DNA from: Chitinophagales bacterium
GTDB taxonomy: Bacteria > Bacteroidota > Bacteroidia > Chitinophagales > Saprospiraceae
Direction: 5' to 3'
DNA length: 59,152 nt
NCBI GenBank assembly: GCA_022360175.1
Contig: JAKSDI010000274.1
Location: 1-59,152 of the forward strand
The translations under genes were made by a program, and so were the position numbers. This document shows, piece by piece, positions 1 to 7,719 of this stretch. The notes below the pieces were generated by a model. It did no database searches. It was not told where the DNA came from and saw nothing but the letters and a program-made list of their open reading frames with translations. Numbering within the stretch: the first letter of the stretch is position 1; every line of letters starts with the position of its first letter.

Positions 1-109
1 AACCCATCTGTTTTTAATTAACCGTATTTCAAAGAACTTAAATATACGAATCTTTAATTCGTATTAAATCTACTTAACTCTAGTTCGCACAACAAGTTTA
101 GTATACGTA

Positions 110-301
110 CTAACTATTTTCTTCGCCTTCAATCACTGATATGATTAATTTCCCATGATTCGTCTCCACTTTAAGCATTTTACCTTCTTTAAAACCCAAA
201 TGCTCTAGCCACCGTCCCTGTAATCGTATCTCAGGAACGATGACATAACCCGAAGTTCTTTGTTGGGCTTTAGGATAGATTTTTAGTTTTCTAAATTTCA
301 T
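110..301 (-). CDS. SymE-like toxin (AbrB-fold, type I toxin family)
   Basis: A 63-residue protein. Residues 23-57 fit the SymE family pattern (PEIRLQGRWLEHLGF, then a short strand and GKLIISV). SymE proteins have an AbrB-like fold; the E. coli member is an SOS-induced toxin that affects nucleic acids and is controlled by an antisense RNA. No antisense RNA can be seen from sequence alone. The gene diverges from an XRE-type regulator across a 96-bp region with inverted repeats, so repression by that neighbour is more likely than an SOS response. The ATG lies 5 bp from the nearest inverted repeat. Family call is good; toxicity is inferred. Confidence 0.8.
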   Translation of the reverse strand: MKFRKLKIYPKAQQRTSGYVIVPEIRLQGRWLEHLGFKEGKMLKVETNHGKLIISVIEGEENS

Positions 302-303
302 TT

Positions 304-377
304 GTCATATTGTTGTACGACACAATATATGAAGAAATCTTAAGCTGTCAACTTTTAATATGACATTTTCGTCATAT
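304..377. promoter_or_regulatory. Candidate operator region between divergent symE-like and XRE genes
   Basis: Two perfect 7-bp inverted repeats lie between the genes. One is ATATTGT-8 nt-ACAATAT at 307-328, next to the symE-like start. The other is ATATGAC-6 nt-GTCATAT at 358-377, about 20 bp before the XRE start. The half-site GTCATAT occurs a third time at 304-310. Repeated half-sites at both starts suit a small XRE dimer controlling both promoters; binding is inferred. Confidence 0.5.
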
Positions 378-397
378 AGTTTGCTGACATTTGTTTT

Positions 398-613
398 GTG
401 ACAAAAGATGAACTCAAAAAGAAGGTCGGTCAACGCATTGTTGAACTAAGAAGTCAGAAAGGCTGGAGCCAGTCTGATTTAGCTCGTGCCTGTGAAAAAG
501 ATAGACAAGCCATGGAGAAATTGGAAAATGGCAAAGTCAATCCTACCATCTATACCTTATTGGAGATTTCAAAAGCGCTAGATGTTCCGCTTGTGGAATT
601 GGTGAGGTTTTAG
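398..613 (+). CDS. XRE-family helix-turn-helix regulator
   Basis: A 71-residue protein that is almost entirely one HTH_3/Cro-C1 domain (residues about 10-66). The recognition-helix region is around SQSDLARACEKDRQAMEKLE, followed by the usual NGKVNPTIYTLLEISKAL tail. It would bind DNA as a dimer and has no effector domain. The start is GTG; no in-frame ATG lies upstream, and translation from GTG gives the full domain. It diverges from the symE-like gene and is the obvious candidate for binding the inverted repeats between them. Confidence 0.85.
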   Translation: MTKDELKKKVGQRIVELRSQKGWSQSDLARACEKDRQAMEKLENGKVNPTIYTLLEISKALDVPLVELVRF

Positions 614-781
614 TGGGGTAGATAATAATATATCAAAGGTTTCAGTGACTTACTAATATATGGTGATGAGTGGCATACTTATTACAGCGGTTTTGGCTTG
701 GGTTTTGGGGGTAAGTTTGTAGCAGCTATACTATGGGGAGCATGGGTTACCGCCAATGCCTTCTTTTTATTTTTCTTCATT

Positions 782-1666
782 TCAATAGATATTCACGAAG
801 ATTTCCACTTTTCTATCCAAATGATTTATTGTTTTGAATTCGTATCCATTTAAGATGCCCACACTAATATTATCTTCGGATATTCCTTTTCCTACCAAGT
901 GGTTTTTGATGTAGTGGTCAACAATATCCAATTGCATAAATCTTGCTCTTAAATTTGGTAAATGTTCATTTTTATAGTTTGCTGGAACGTGATAATCTAC
1001 TTCTTTTTTGAAAAATGTGAATTGATTTTTTGAGTTTGGTCTTGTCGGAGGATGAACTTTAAAAATTCTGTAATCATTACCGTCATATCCTTTTTCTAAC
1101 GGTTCATCCCAATCGTTTTTAGTACCGTCTGCATATCCTTTGACATAAATCTCAACATTGTTCGTTTTCAATTCTAAAAGTCTCCGAAGAGCATATAAAA
1201 TTTCTGAAAGTGCTTTTAATTTGGTACTGATATTAAAAACTTTGCCAAACCCTGCGGAAATTTCAATTTCTCCGATTGCCTCGATTATCTTATCCTCTCG
1301 ATTATAAACGCTATCTACTGCAACGAATAACTCTTTTATTTCTTTTGATAATTTTTCCTGACTTCCTCCTGTTTCAAAAGTGTATTGTTTGATTTCAAAA
1401 TGTACAACTTTTTCGAGGTATTCAGGGTCAACTGCTATTATTAAACTTCTTCGAGGTTTCGTTGAATTTCCTGATTTTTCAGGAGAGATAAATGGAATAT
1501 CCAAAAAATCAATTTTGGAGTATTCTAATCTTTCGTTGGTTTCTTCCACTACTTTATCAATGTCAGGCGGAAAAAATCCTGGAAATATGAAAAAACCTCC
1601 TCCTGCCAAAATCACCCCAACAATCAAATAAGCCAATAATCTTACATAAATTGAAGCTTCTTCCAT
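782..1666 (-). CDS. Membrane-anchored protein with OmpA/MotB-like periplasmic domain
   Basis: 294 residues. One N-terminal membrane helix (about 7-31) is followed by a soluble part expected in the periplasm. The C-terminal half has OmpA-like hallmarks: strand VEIYVKGYAD (171-180), helix NLRARFMQLDIVDHYI (238-253) and a closing strand DRKVEIFVNI (284-293). This single-helix plus OmpA-like layout is that of MotB, ExbD-like and ZorB proteins. The helix has no acidic residue, so it is not an obvious proton-channel subunit. It lies 13 bp downstream of the 221-residue membrane protein gene on the same strand, so the two are probably co-transcribed. Function unknown; the peptidoglycan-binding role is inferred from the fold. 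Confidence 0.6.
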   Translation of the reverse strand: MEEASIYVRLLAYLIVGVILAGGGFFIFPGFFPPDIDKVVEETNERLEYSKIDFLDIPFISPEKSGNSTKPRRSLIIAVDPEYLEKVVHFEIKQYTFETGGSQEKLSKEIKELFVAVDSVYNREDKIIEAIGEIEISAGFGKVFNISTKLKALSEILYALRRLLELKTNNVEIYVKGYADGTKNDWDEPLEKGYDGNDYRIFKVHPPTRPNSKNQFTFFKKEVDYHVPANYKNEHLPNLRARFMQLDIVDHYIKNHLVGKGISEDNISVGILNGYEFKTINHLDRKVEIFVNIY

Positions 1667-1679
1667 TTTTTTGGGTTGT

Positions 1680-2345
1680 TTAATTTAAAAAATCTAAGAT
1701 TCTAAACTTGGTTGATAGGAATGCTAAATTGATTAAGATTGATAGTATCAAAAAGATATATCCTAAAAACTTATTTAGTTTCGTTGTCTTGATAGATAAC
1801 ATGAACAATCCAACAATTGACATCACGACCGATAGAATAAAAAGTTCATTTGTTTTCGCTAAAAGTGTTTTATCCGTTGAGAATAATGATTCCAAAAATT
1901 TAATAATCGAATTCCATACTGCAATAATAAAATTCCATGGTTTTATAAAAATGTATATTGGAGCAGCTAAAGAAATCAACATCATAACCGTCATCAAAAA
2001 ATGCCTTTTTGTCAATTCTATTCCTTCTTGAAATTCGTTCTTTATATCAACCATATTAACTCTATTGGAAGAAATAACTTGAAAAGACATTGTGAGAATT
2101 TGAACTCCCATTTTCAAAAACTTCTGTGTTATATTGACAGCTGCATCTACAAATTTTTGATTTGGTGGCTTATTTTCGATGGTATCTTGAACAACAGATA
2201 TTGTATAGTAAAAAATGAACCTAAAAAAAAGAATGCTCCAAATTATTGTCCCTATTATCAGGAATAACCCAAAGAATAGGATTGAGAAAAGGAACACTAA
2301 CGGAAATGAAATTATTTTTACTATGGTTTCAATTACCGATTTCAT
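1680..2345 (-). CDS. Uncharacterised multi-pass membrane protein
   Basis: 221 residues with a long hydrophobic N-terminal stretch (about 10-52, room for two helices) and three further hydrophobic segments (about 115-137, 167-187 and 195-214). A hydrophilic, probably cytoplasmic loop (about 55-110) lies between. I recognise no family. It is the first gene of a two-gene unit with the OmpA-like protein, which suggests that the two form one envelope complex. It resembles MotA/ZorA only in having several helices and a loop; no MotA motif is visible. Strand-specific coding is supported by the tight spacing (13 bp) and a sensible membrane pattern. Confidence 0.55.
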   Translation of the reverse strand: MKSVIETIVKIISFPLVFLFSILFFGLFLIIGTIIWSILFFRFIFYYTISVVQDTIENKPPNQKFVDAAVNITQKFLKMGVQILTMSFQVISSNRVNMVDIKNEFQEGIELTKRHFLMTVMMLISLAAPIYIFIKPWNFIIAVWNSIIKFLESLFSTDKTLLAKTNELFILSVVMSIVGLFMLSIKTTKLNKFLGYIFLILSILINLAFLSTKFRILDFLN

Positions 2346-2498
2346 TTATTTAATTTTTCGTATTTTTTCTTGGTTGATAGTAATATTTGCATACCTGCAC
2401 TGTGCATATACCCTTTACATGCTTATTCCATTAAAACCCCACAAGCATTGGCTATCAACAACTTACTGTACAATCCATTCTTGCCTATTTATTCACAA

Positions 2499-2530
2499 TT
2501 AAGCGTTTGTAATTAATTACAAACGCTTAA
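2499..2530. repeat. Perfect 32-bp palindrome
   Basis: The two 16-bp arms (left arm TTAAGCGTTTGTAATT, centre between 2514 and 2515) are exact reverse complements with no spacer. It lies in the gap between the envelope module and the decayed T9SS fragment. There is no poly-T tail, so it is not a typical terminator; it could be a dimer binding site or a cruciform. Confidence 0.85.
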
Positions 2531-2652
2531 GAAGTAGGAGAGGAAATAATCTTCCACCCTAAAGATACTCCAACCTACTCAACATTGCAAGGAAGTACCC
2601 ATTACACTTAGCCCAAACAATGGCTTATTATATCATACCTGTCTTATTATAC

Positions 2653-2772
2653 CTACATCTTCCCCTCTTCTTCATCAACACATCCAATTTTAATAGCCTA
2701 TACATACAATCCATTAGGGGCAATGCTATTCTTTATTTTTCCATCCCACCAGTGGGTAGCGGGATGTATGTC
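2653..2772 (-). pseudogene. Remnant of a T9SS type B (gliding-associated) C-terminal domain
   Basis: Read on the minus strand, this stretch translates as the end of a T9SS type B sorting domain: DIHPATHWWDGKIKNSIAP, then NGLYV, a TAG stop, then AIKIGCVDEEEGKM and a final stop. It matches the last 47 residues of the intact gene at 6625-7704 (DIHSAIHWWDGKINNSIAP, then NGLYVYTIKIAYADG), with a stop in place of a Tyr codon and a deletion near the end. No start or signal peptide remains. It is the decayed 3' end of a duplicated paralogue. Confidence 0.8.
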
Positions 2773-2782
2773 AGGAAACTAG

Positions 2783-4309
2783 CTAATTTCTTGGCATAAG
2801 ATTCTTAAAATAGTTATAGGAGTTTTTTCCACCATTTCGATTATTACTTAATGATATAAATAAAATGTCGGCTTCTGGAAAGTACCTCCATTCTGTTGAG
2901 TTGCCAACATTCGTTCCGCTATGGCCAATATGAAAAACACTATCGTAATTTATAAAAGTACCTAAGCCATAATAATTCTTAACCCTGGCTTTCTCTAAAT
3001 CAATAAGAGAAACAAAGTTCTTATCTCTAATCACATTAGAGGCAATACTTATTTTTGCTCTTGGACTAAACAACCACCCTTTATGAGATAGATCTAGAAT
3101 TTTATTTGTCTTTAGAAGTGTATTAAAAAATAACTGTAAATCTTTTACTGTACTAACTATACTGCCAGCACCACTTATTTTTCCGACTCCATTTGGGTAA
3201 TAGGAAGAAAAATCGATCACACCTCCGCCAGCTAAATCGTACCTGTAACAGCCTGTATTTATATCTGCTTCAAACGAAGTCGATGTCATTCCCGACACAT
3301 CAAAAAGGAATCTCTTTAAAAAATCTTCAAATGGCATTTTAGAAATCTTCTCTACAATGATAGCTGCAAGGTCATAAGAATCGTTTGCATAGTCATACTT
3401 ATAATCTGGATTGAAGTTTTCGTAATGTTCCCATTTATGTAAATATTCTAACTGCAATTTGTACACTTCCTCCATAGAAGTTGTTTTTGCGTATGCTTCC
3501 CTGAAATCTTCGATACCATCTAACTCGTAACCGGAAGTGTGGCCTAAAATATCTGCCACAGAAAATTTAGTAGAAATATGTTCCGGCAATTCTGGCAAGT
3601 ATTTCGATACTGGAGCATTTAAATCTAATAAACCTTCTTGTGCTAATTTTAAGCAAGCCACAGATGTTATGGTTTTCATGATAGAAGATATCCTGAACCG
3701 CGTATCTATCGTATTTTTAAGTTGCTTCTCTACATTTTGATAACCGTAACCACTTTCTAAAAGAACTGCTTCTCCTTTTTGAATCAAAACTGCTCCCTGA
3801 TAAAAGCCTTTTTCCTCATTTTCTGAAAGGTATCTTTTAAACTCTCTAAGCATGGATTTTTCATCATTTAATCCTATTTTGATTCCATCTGGCAGTGCTC
3901 CCTGAAGCATTGCTTGCCCTTCTATTTTATTATCTTTCTTGTTTATTATAAATTCTGGAGCAAACCAGGATTTAGTTATAGTCCCTTGCAACCAAACCTC
4001 CAAATCATATGGTTTATTGATGGAAAGTTCATATGGTTTTACAGGGCCAAATCTGTGATACATATCCATCCAGTACTCTACCCGATCATTTTCTTTTTCA
4101 AGATCAGAAGGTTGATAATGTTTTTTTACAAACATTCTTATTTGATGCTCCTCCCCCGCATTATAAGATTTAATAAAATCCTGAAATACGGTTGAAGCTG
4201 GCGTATCCGGCCATTCAAAAGTTGTTTTTTGTGCTTTAACAGCTAACGACATTAGGTAACATATGGACATAACAAGCCATATCTTTCCTTTAAAAGTTAA
4301 GATATTCAT
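2783..4309 (-). CDS. Exported serine hydrolase, beta-lactamase (class C) fold
   Basis: 508 residues with a Sec signal peptide (about 1-26, ending AVKAQ). Residues about 35-140 look like an NTF2-like domain. The hydrolase domain (about 150-505) carries the three class C motifs: S209-I-M-K212, Y307-A-N309 and H463-S-G465. Such proteins are peptidases or esterases more often than true beta-lactamases; the substrate is unknown. It follows the sigma factor gene cluster on the same strand with a 56-bp gap, so it may be its last gene. The 3' end lies beside the T9SS pseudogene fragment. Confidence 0.85.
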   Translation of the reverse strand: MNILTFKGKIWLVMSICYLMSLAVKAQKTTFEWPDTPASTVFQDFIKSYNAGEEHQIRMFVKKHYQPSDLEKENDRVEYWMDMYHRFGPVKPYELSINKPYDLEVWLQGTITKSWFAPEFIINKKDNKIEGQAMLQGALPDGIKIGLNDEKSMLREFKRYLSENEEKGFYQGAVLIQKGEAVLLESGYGYQNVEKQLKNTIDTRFRISSIMKTITSVACLKLAQEGLLDLNAPVSKYLPELPEHISTKFSVADILGHTSGYELDGIEDFREAYAKTTSMEEVYKLQLEYLHKWEHYENFNPDYKYDYANDSYDLAAIIVEKISKMPFEDFLKRFLFDVSGMTSTSFEADINTGCYRYDLAGGGVIDFSSYYPNGVGKISGAGSIVSTVKDLQLFFNTLLKTNKILDLSHKGWLFSPRAKISIASNVIRDKNFVSLIDLEKARVKNYYGLGTFINYDSVFHIGHSGTNVGNSTEWRYFPEADILFISLSNNRNGGKNSYNYFKNLMPRN

Positions 4310-4365
4310 TTGTTTAAAAATTTGTTGATTAAGTCAGAACTGGTTTAATACTAAGAAGGAACTTG

Positions 4366-5115
4366 CTAATGCTCTGAAGCTTTAAGATTGATTGTTCCGA
4401 AAGTGGTAGCGAGCATTATTTTGGTACCACCTCCATTTATTTCTCCTCTTATTTTCTTACCAACCGTTTCTATCGATCTTCCAAAGATTTCAAAATCGGA
4501 TGCTATATCCCGAGTTCCCGTTTCAAGGTCAACAGAAGCCTTTGTGTCTTTTGGTAATACTATAGTAATATTTCCTGAAGATGATATTGCCGAGACCGAA
4601 GATTTCAATTCCACCCTTTCAAAATACATCCTAATATTTCCCGTATAAGAATTTAAAACGGATGGCCCAGAACAATTGGTCAAAGTTATATTTCCTGATC
4701 TTGGAGTATTTGCTTCTATTGCTCCGGAAAAATTAGTCAAATATATATTATGCAAACCCAATCCGGTAACCTTAATATTTTGATGTTTTGGCAAGGATAA
4801 GGTAGTGCTTGTTCCTTGTTTTCTTAGATCACGAATCACTAAGTTTTTTCCTTGTTTGAATACAAAGTATCCTTGATCTTCATTGCTGCTATTAGGTTGA
4901 AGTTTTACATCTTCTTCAATTTCATTATACCCCGGAATTACTAGTTTATTCTTGTTATTCGATTCGACTAATATAGTTTGGCCTGACTCGATGATTACCC
5001 AATCAATTTCATCTAGAGACATTGCAAAATCATCTTTAGGCTGATCTGGTGGTGTTTGTGCGTTCAACTGGCAACAAACCATTAATACTCCTATTATTGT
5101 AGAAATAATTCTCAT
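4366..5115 (-). CDS. Exported DUF4097/GIN-like beta-helical protein
   Basis: 249 residues with a signal peptide (about 1-19, ending QLNAQ). The rest has the strand-rich repeats of the DUF4097/DUF2807 'head GIN' adhesin-like families: short turns with repeated SGNI and GNITL motifs (for example NITLTNCSG, SGNITIVLPK). Proteins of this kind often sit next to ECF sigma/anti-sigma pairs in Bacteroidota. It lies 1 bp downstream of the HEAT-repeat protein gene, so it is in the same operon. The function is unknown; an envelope sensor or cell-surface role is inferred. Confidence 0.65.
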   Translation of the reverse strand: MRIISTIIGVLMVCCQLNAQTPPDQPKDDFAMSLDEIDWVIIESGQTILVESNNKNKLVIPGYNEIEEDVKLQPNSSNEDQGYFVFKQGKNLVIRDLRKQGTSTTLSLPKHQNIKVTGLGLHNIYLTNFSGAIEANTPRSGNITLTNCSGPSVLNSYTGNIRMYFERVELKSSVSAISSSGNITIVLPKDTKASVDLETGTRDIASDFEIFGRSIETVGKKIRGEINGGGTKIMLATTFGTINLKASEH

Positions 5116-5116
5116 T

Positions 5117-5764
5117 TTAAATTAGTTGTGGCAAAATTGCTGAAATATGCGCCTTAACCTTTGGTTCTAAGGTTTCATTTTCCAAAACTGCCTGTATAGG
5201 TTCAATTGCTTTTTTCTCATTCAAATCAATTAGAATATGAATAATACTTACCTGAATTCTTGAATCTTTTTCAATTAGCAATGCCTCAATAAGAGCATTT
5301 CTAATCTTAGCATCTTCTAAATGATTTTCTAATCCTCTGAGTGCAGCAAATCGCACATTAGGATTATCGTCTTTTAGGAAACATTGAATCAGTACCTTCA
5401 GTGTTTTTTCATCAGGCTTGGCTATTTGTTCGATTTCATTGATCCTTTCAATTCTTTTATAGGAAGATTCTTCTTCTAACAATGCTAATGTGTTTTTAGT
5501 ATTATTCTTCTCAATACCATTTTCGGTTTCAACCATCTCTACAGATAACTCCTGATCTACTAAAACTCTACCGAGCATGTACACTCCCAATGAAATGACA
5601 ATGGCAGCTGCAATACGCCAAACATTAGAATGAAGTTTGAAAACTTTTTTCTCTTGATGAAGCTCTTCCTTAAGTAAGTTTCTAAAAGTCTCACGATAAT
5701 TATCAGGAAGCTTTCTATTATCAAATTCATCTTTGTTTTCTTTTATGAAGTCTTCTAAATTCAT
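5117..5764 (-). CDS. Membrane protein with HEAT repeats, probable anti-sigma factor
   Basis: 215 residues. A short cytoplasmic N-terminus (about 1-47, rich in charged residues) precedes one membrane helix (about 48-70, VWRIAAAIVISLGVYMLG). The C-terminal part (about 95-215) is made of HEAT-type helical repeats (NPNVRFAALRGL, DSRIQVSIIHIL) and would be periplasmic. Its start overlaps the end of the ECF sigma gene by 4 bp. The position and topology are those of a transmembrane anti-sigma factor, with the HEAT part as the sensor. No zinc-finger anti-sigma motif is present, so the role is inferred from context. Confidence 0.65.
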   Translation of the reverse strand: MNLEDFIKENKDEFDNRKLPDNYRETFRNLLKEELHQEKKVFKLHSNVWRIAAAIVISLGVYMLGRVLVDQELSVEMVETENGIEKNNTKNTLALLEEESSYKRIERINEIEQIAKPDEKTLKVLIQCFLKDDNPNVRFAALRGLENHLEDAKIRNALIEALLIEKDSRIQVSIIHILIDLNEKKAIEPIQAVLENETLEPKVKAHISAILPQLI

Positions 5765-6300
5765 GCTCCTAATTTTACTTTAATCAGTTCTTGCAATTGT
5801 TTCTTGCCCCGTGCATATTGATTACGAATTGTACTTTCTTTTGTATTTAAAAGTTCTGCAATCTCTTTGTGCCCATACCCATCAATTAAATACAAGACAA
5901 TTACAATACGATACTTTTCTTTTAACTGATTCATGCACGACATCACATCAGTAATAGACATTGAATTATTTATCTCCATACTGTTGGCTTCGCTATCATT
6001 CATAGAAATATCATGCACTTCTTCAACCCATTGAATGCGCTTTCTTTTTTTAAGAATATCTAAGGATCGATTAATTGCTATACGCTTTAACCAAGCCTTT
6101 AAATTCATGGTATCCTTTAACTGATCTATATTTTTGAACCCTCTTATAAAGGCATCATGAACTACATCCTGAGCGTCATGATCATTTTTAAGAATTCGCC
6201 AGCTAGCATTATAGAGCACATCTTTATAAAGCTCATATACTTGCATTTGAGCTTTATAATCATTTCGTTTACATCCTAAAATTAGATCTAGTTCTTGCAA
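5761..6300 (-). CDS. ECF-type RNA polymerase sigma factor
   Basis: 179 residues. Region 2 spans about 15-90, with the motif DAQDVVHDAFIRGFKNI and the helix LKAWLKRIAINRSLDIL. Region 4 spans about 120-172, with LKEKYRIVIVLYLIDGYGHK and the HTH IAELLNTKESTIRNQYARGK. It is the first gene of the cluster and overlaps the HEAT-repeat anti-sigma candidate by 4 bp. It would direct RNA polymerase to a small regulon, probably including this operon, when released from the membrane partner. Confidence 0.9.
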   Translation of the reverse strand: MQELDLILGCKRNDYKAQMQVYELYKDVLYNASWRILKNDHDAQDVVHDAFIRGFKNIDQLKDTMNLKAWLKRIAINRSLDILKKRKRIQWVEEVHDISMNDSEANSMEINNSMSITDVMSCMNQLKEKYRIVIVLYLIDGYGHKEIAELLNTKESTIRNQYARGKKQLQELIKVKLGA

Positions 6301-6405
6301 AGGGTGATGTTTTAATCAATCTCTACAACTATAACTACGATCATTAAATAATGTCGCAAAAAAAATCTTTTTTTATTTCAGCGCTTCCTTTAAAACCATG
6401 ATCGG

Positions 6406-6422
6406 CTAGGTTTGTAACCTAG
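6406..6422. repeat. Small palindrome CTAGGTT-3 nt-AACCTAG
   Basis: A perfect 7-bp inverted repeat with a 3-nt centre, in the 324-bp gap upstream of the sigma factor gene and downstream of the T9SS type B gene. Its core GTTTGTAAC resembles the cores of the palindromes at 6506-6524 and 21774-21794. Confidence 0.7.
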
Positions 6423-6505
6423 TCGAAATTTATGCTTGTCTCATCTTGAGCAAATGTTTTATAATAACGCTCTTATAATTTAGAATCAGGCATGAGCATA
6501 TTCCA

Positions 6506-6524
6506 TCGAGGATGCAATCCTCGA
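6506..6524. repeat. Small palindrome TCGAGGAT-3 nt-ATCCTCGA
   Basis: A perfect 8-bp inverted repeat with centre GCA, 84 bp from the palindrome at 6406-6422 in the same gap. The remainder of the gap 6301-6624 shows no gene. Confidence 0.7.
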
Positions 6525-6624
6525 CGACCGGGGGTACTAAAGGAGAGATTAAAACACACCATTTGAGCCATCCAGGGAGCCAGAATACTTACTATATAGG
6601 TGCGGTAAAAGAGATAGGCAAAAT

Positions 6625-7704
6625 TTACATTTTCCCCACTCCCCCTCTCAGCACCTCCACCCTTCCATCAGCATATGCAATTTTGATAGTATACACATAC
6701 AATCCATTAGGGGCTATACTGTTGTTTATTTTTCCATCCCACCAATGGATAGCTGAGTGTATGTCAAAATTAGTGGCTTCGTATACGAGAGCGCCCCATC
6801 TGTTGTATATGGCGTAGTTTAGTACTTGAGCTTGAGTTTCTGTAGCCATATAGATTTTGAAAACATCATTTCTTCCATCATTATTGGGAGAGAAGGCATT
6901 CGGAATGTAGATGCCATCTTTGCATTCTTCATAAAAGGTGGGATCATCAGGAGAGAGACATAGATTGCATGGATTGAGGATGGCATTACCATTTGGTACG
7001 CCTGCGCAATCAAGTATAGCAGATTGTACAGCACAAACAGCGTCAATATCTGCGCCGGGATTAATGGTACTAATACAATCCAGATCAGGTACATCGGTGA
7101 TTTTTACAGCGTCAAATATGAGGGTAGCTGGTGGGTAGCCAGTGAGCACTTCATCTATATCTATAAAGAAGCGCTCTCCTCCTATCTGGCCAAAATCGTA
7201 ATAGCCATCTCCATCTGTGTCATTCAGTCCATTATTTTGCAGGATGGTGGAGGTATTGGCGTCATAAGGGTGAAGAGCGATATCACAATCTTCTGCTAAA
7301 TCACCGATCTCAAAAATCCATAAGTCGGCTGTATTATCGCCGGAATTAATTAATACGTTATTGGTAAATCCCAATTCGATCGTGCCGCCCTCTCCTAGCA
7401 AGACAGCTTTCCCATCTGTGGGTAATTGCCAATTGTTTAGGCCAAGTGCCTGACCTGGTTCATCATAACTAAGATTGGAGCATTGAGGTTGATAGTCCAA
7501 AACGACATCCACAAAAGAGGTGGCATCAAATTGGCAAATTTCACAACCATCTGATGAAAATTCCAGGCAGTCGGGGTCTTCGCAATCTATCAAACCATCC
7601 TCATCATTGTCGATTCCATCAGCACAGGTGATAGCGGAGTTTTCTTGTCCAAGCATATATATTCCCGAAAGGAGCAAATACAAACAGGCTATGAGCTTCT
7701 TCAT
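6625..7704 (-). CDS. Secreted protein with T9SS type B sorting domain
   Basis: 359 residues with a signal peptide (about 1-19). Residues about 25-46 hold a calcium-binding-type Asp-rich repeat (CADGIDNDEDGLIDCEDPDC). The middle part is a beta-rich domain with several Cys and no recognised family. The last ~95 residues are the gliding motility-associated C-terminal domain (IPNAFSPNNDGRND, then YNRWGALVYEA and WWDGK), which directs export by T9SS. It is followed after 15 bp by no same-strand gene; upstream is the FGE-like lipoprotein gene, only 15 bp away on the same strand, so the two probably form an operon. Its 3' end is the intact counterpart of the remnant at 2653-2772. Confidence 0.85.
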   Translation of the reverse strand: MKKLIACLYLLLSGIYMLGQENSAITCADGIDNDEDGLIDCEDPDCLEFSSDGCEICQFDATSFVDVVLDYQPQCSNLSYDEPGQALGLNNWQLPTDGKAVLLGEGGTIELGFTNNVLINSGDNTADLWIFEIGDLAEDCDIALHPYDANTSTILQNNGLNDTDGDGYYDFGQIGGERFFIDIDEVLTGYPPATLIFDAVKITDVPDLDCISTINPGADIDAVCAVQSAILDCAGVPNGNAILNPCNLCLSPDDPTFYEECKDGIYIPNAFSPNNDGRNDVFKIYMATETQAQVLNYAIYNRWGALVYEATNFDIHSAIHWWDGKINNSIAPNGLYVYTIKIAYADGRVEVLRGGVGKM

Positions 7705-7719
7705 TTCTTAATTATGGTT

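Noticed and set aside
782-2345. Zorya-type (ZorA/ZorB) defence system
   Set aside because: No acidic residue in the helix of the OmpA-like protein, no MotA motif in the partner, and no ZorC/ZorD/ZorE gene nearby.
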